This document shows, in pieces, positions 40,250-40,332 of a stretch of 40,332 nt of DNA. The stretch is from Rhodobiaceae bacterium (GTDB lineage Bacteria > Pseudomonadota > Alphaproteobacteria > RS24). The notes under the pieces are model-generated. The model ran no database searches. It was not told the DNA's origin and saw only the letters and a program-made list of their open reading frames with translations. Made by a program: the position numbers and the translations under genes. The stretch spans positions 1 through 40,332 of the forward strand of contig PBLK01000021.1 in assembly GCA_002721725.1 (NCBI GenBank), given 5' to 3'. Position 1 is the first letter of the stretch. Each line of letters starts with the position of its first letter.

Positions 40250-40332
40250 CTACTCAATAATAGCTGCGACGACGCCGGCTCCGACAGTACGGCCACCTTC
40301 ACGGATAGCGAAGCGCAGCTTCTCTTCCATAG
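40250..40332 (-). CDS. tuf: Elongation factor Tu, copy 2 (3' end only)
   Basis: The last 83 bp of the window, read on the minus strand, encode the C-terminal end of EF-Tu ([13 protein letters not shown] and [12 protein letters not shown]) with a TAG stop at 40250-40252. They match 23879-23961 base for base, and the match begins exactly at the stop codon; the downstream flanks differ. This is the usual second tuf upstream of tRNA-Trp and secE. The rest lies outside the window. Confidence 0.95.
   Translation of the reverse strand, partial: MEEKLRFAIREGGRTVGAGVVAAIIE

Overview
The window is a conserved housekeeping segment of an alphaproteobacterial chromosome. The gene order tuf, tRNA-Trp, secE, nusG, rplKAJL, rpoBC, rpsL, rpsG, fusA, tuf, then the S10, spc and alpha ribosomal blocks, is typical of Alphaproteobacteria. 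So are the ATP12-family F1 assembly chaperone, the mitochondrial-like propionyl-CoA carboxylase pair and the crcB-rluC-HAD-ATP12 neighbourhood. A marine lineage is possible, but genus or order cannot be fixed from the sequence alone. Almost every gene is on the minus strand, so transcription runs from the right edge to the left.

Right to middle (40332 to 9832): the 3' end of a second tuf gene, tRNA-Trp, secE, nusG, rplK, rplA, an L10-type leader, rplJ, rplL, a long hairpin, rpoB, rpoC and a strong terminator. Then come the str promoter with a leader of about 250 nt, rpsL, rpsG, fusA, tuf, a terminator-like hairpin, and one closely packed run from rpsJ to adk. A near-consensus promoter restarts transcription ahead of rpsM, rpsK, rpoA and rplQ, which end at an intrinsic terminator. 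All these genes look intact. Ribosomal proteins L3 and L15 carry unusually long acidic, Ala/Pro/Glu-rich C-terminal tails.

Middle to left (9752 to 3302): a tight operon of crcB, rluC, a HAD phosphatase gene, the ATP12 chaperone gene, pccB and pccA. A short unannotated ORF with a very strong ribosome-binding site may be its last member. lipB is convergent on the plus strand. It shares a short AT-rich region with a divergent pair, a precorrin-2 dehydrogenase gene and cysH (an APS-reductase type with iron-sulfur cysteines), both serving assimilatory sulfate reduction.

Left edge (1 to 1237): tRNA-Leu(GAG), about 525 bp with no convincing gene, a small exported beta-barrel gene, and the 3' end of a gene with a DUF5710-like motif. 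This is the only accessory-looking part of the window.

No CRISPR array, insertion sequence, toxin-antitoxin pair, defence system or biosynthetic cluster was seen, and no new multi-gene system is claimed. The points most worth a second look are the small ORF after pccA, the L3 and L15 tails, the putative leader ORFs ahead of rpsL, the accessory-looking left edge, and the tuf repeat at which the window stops.
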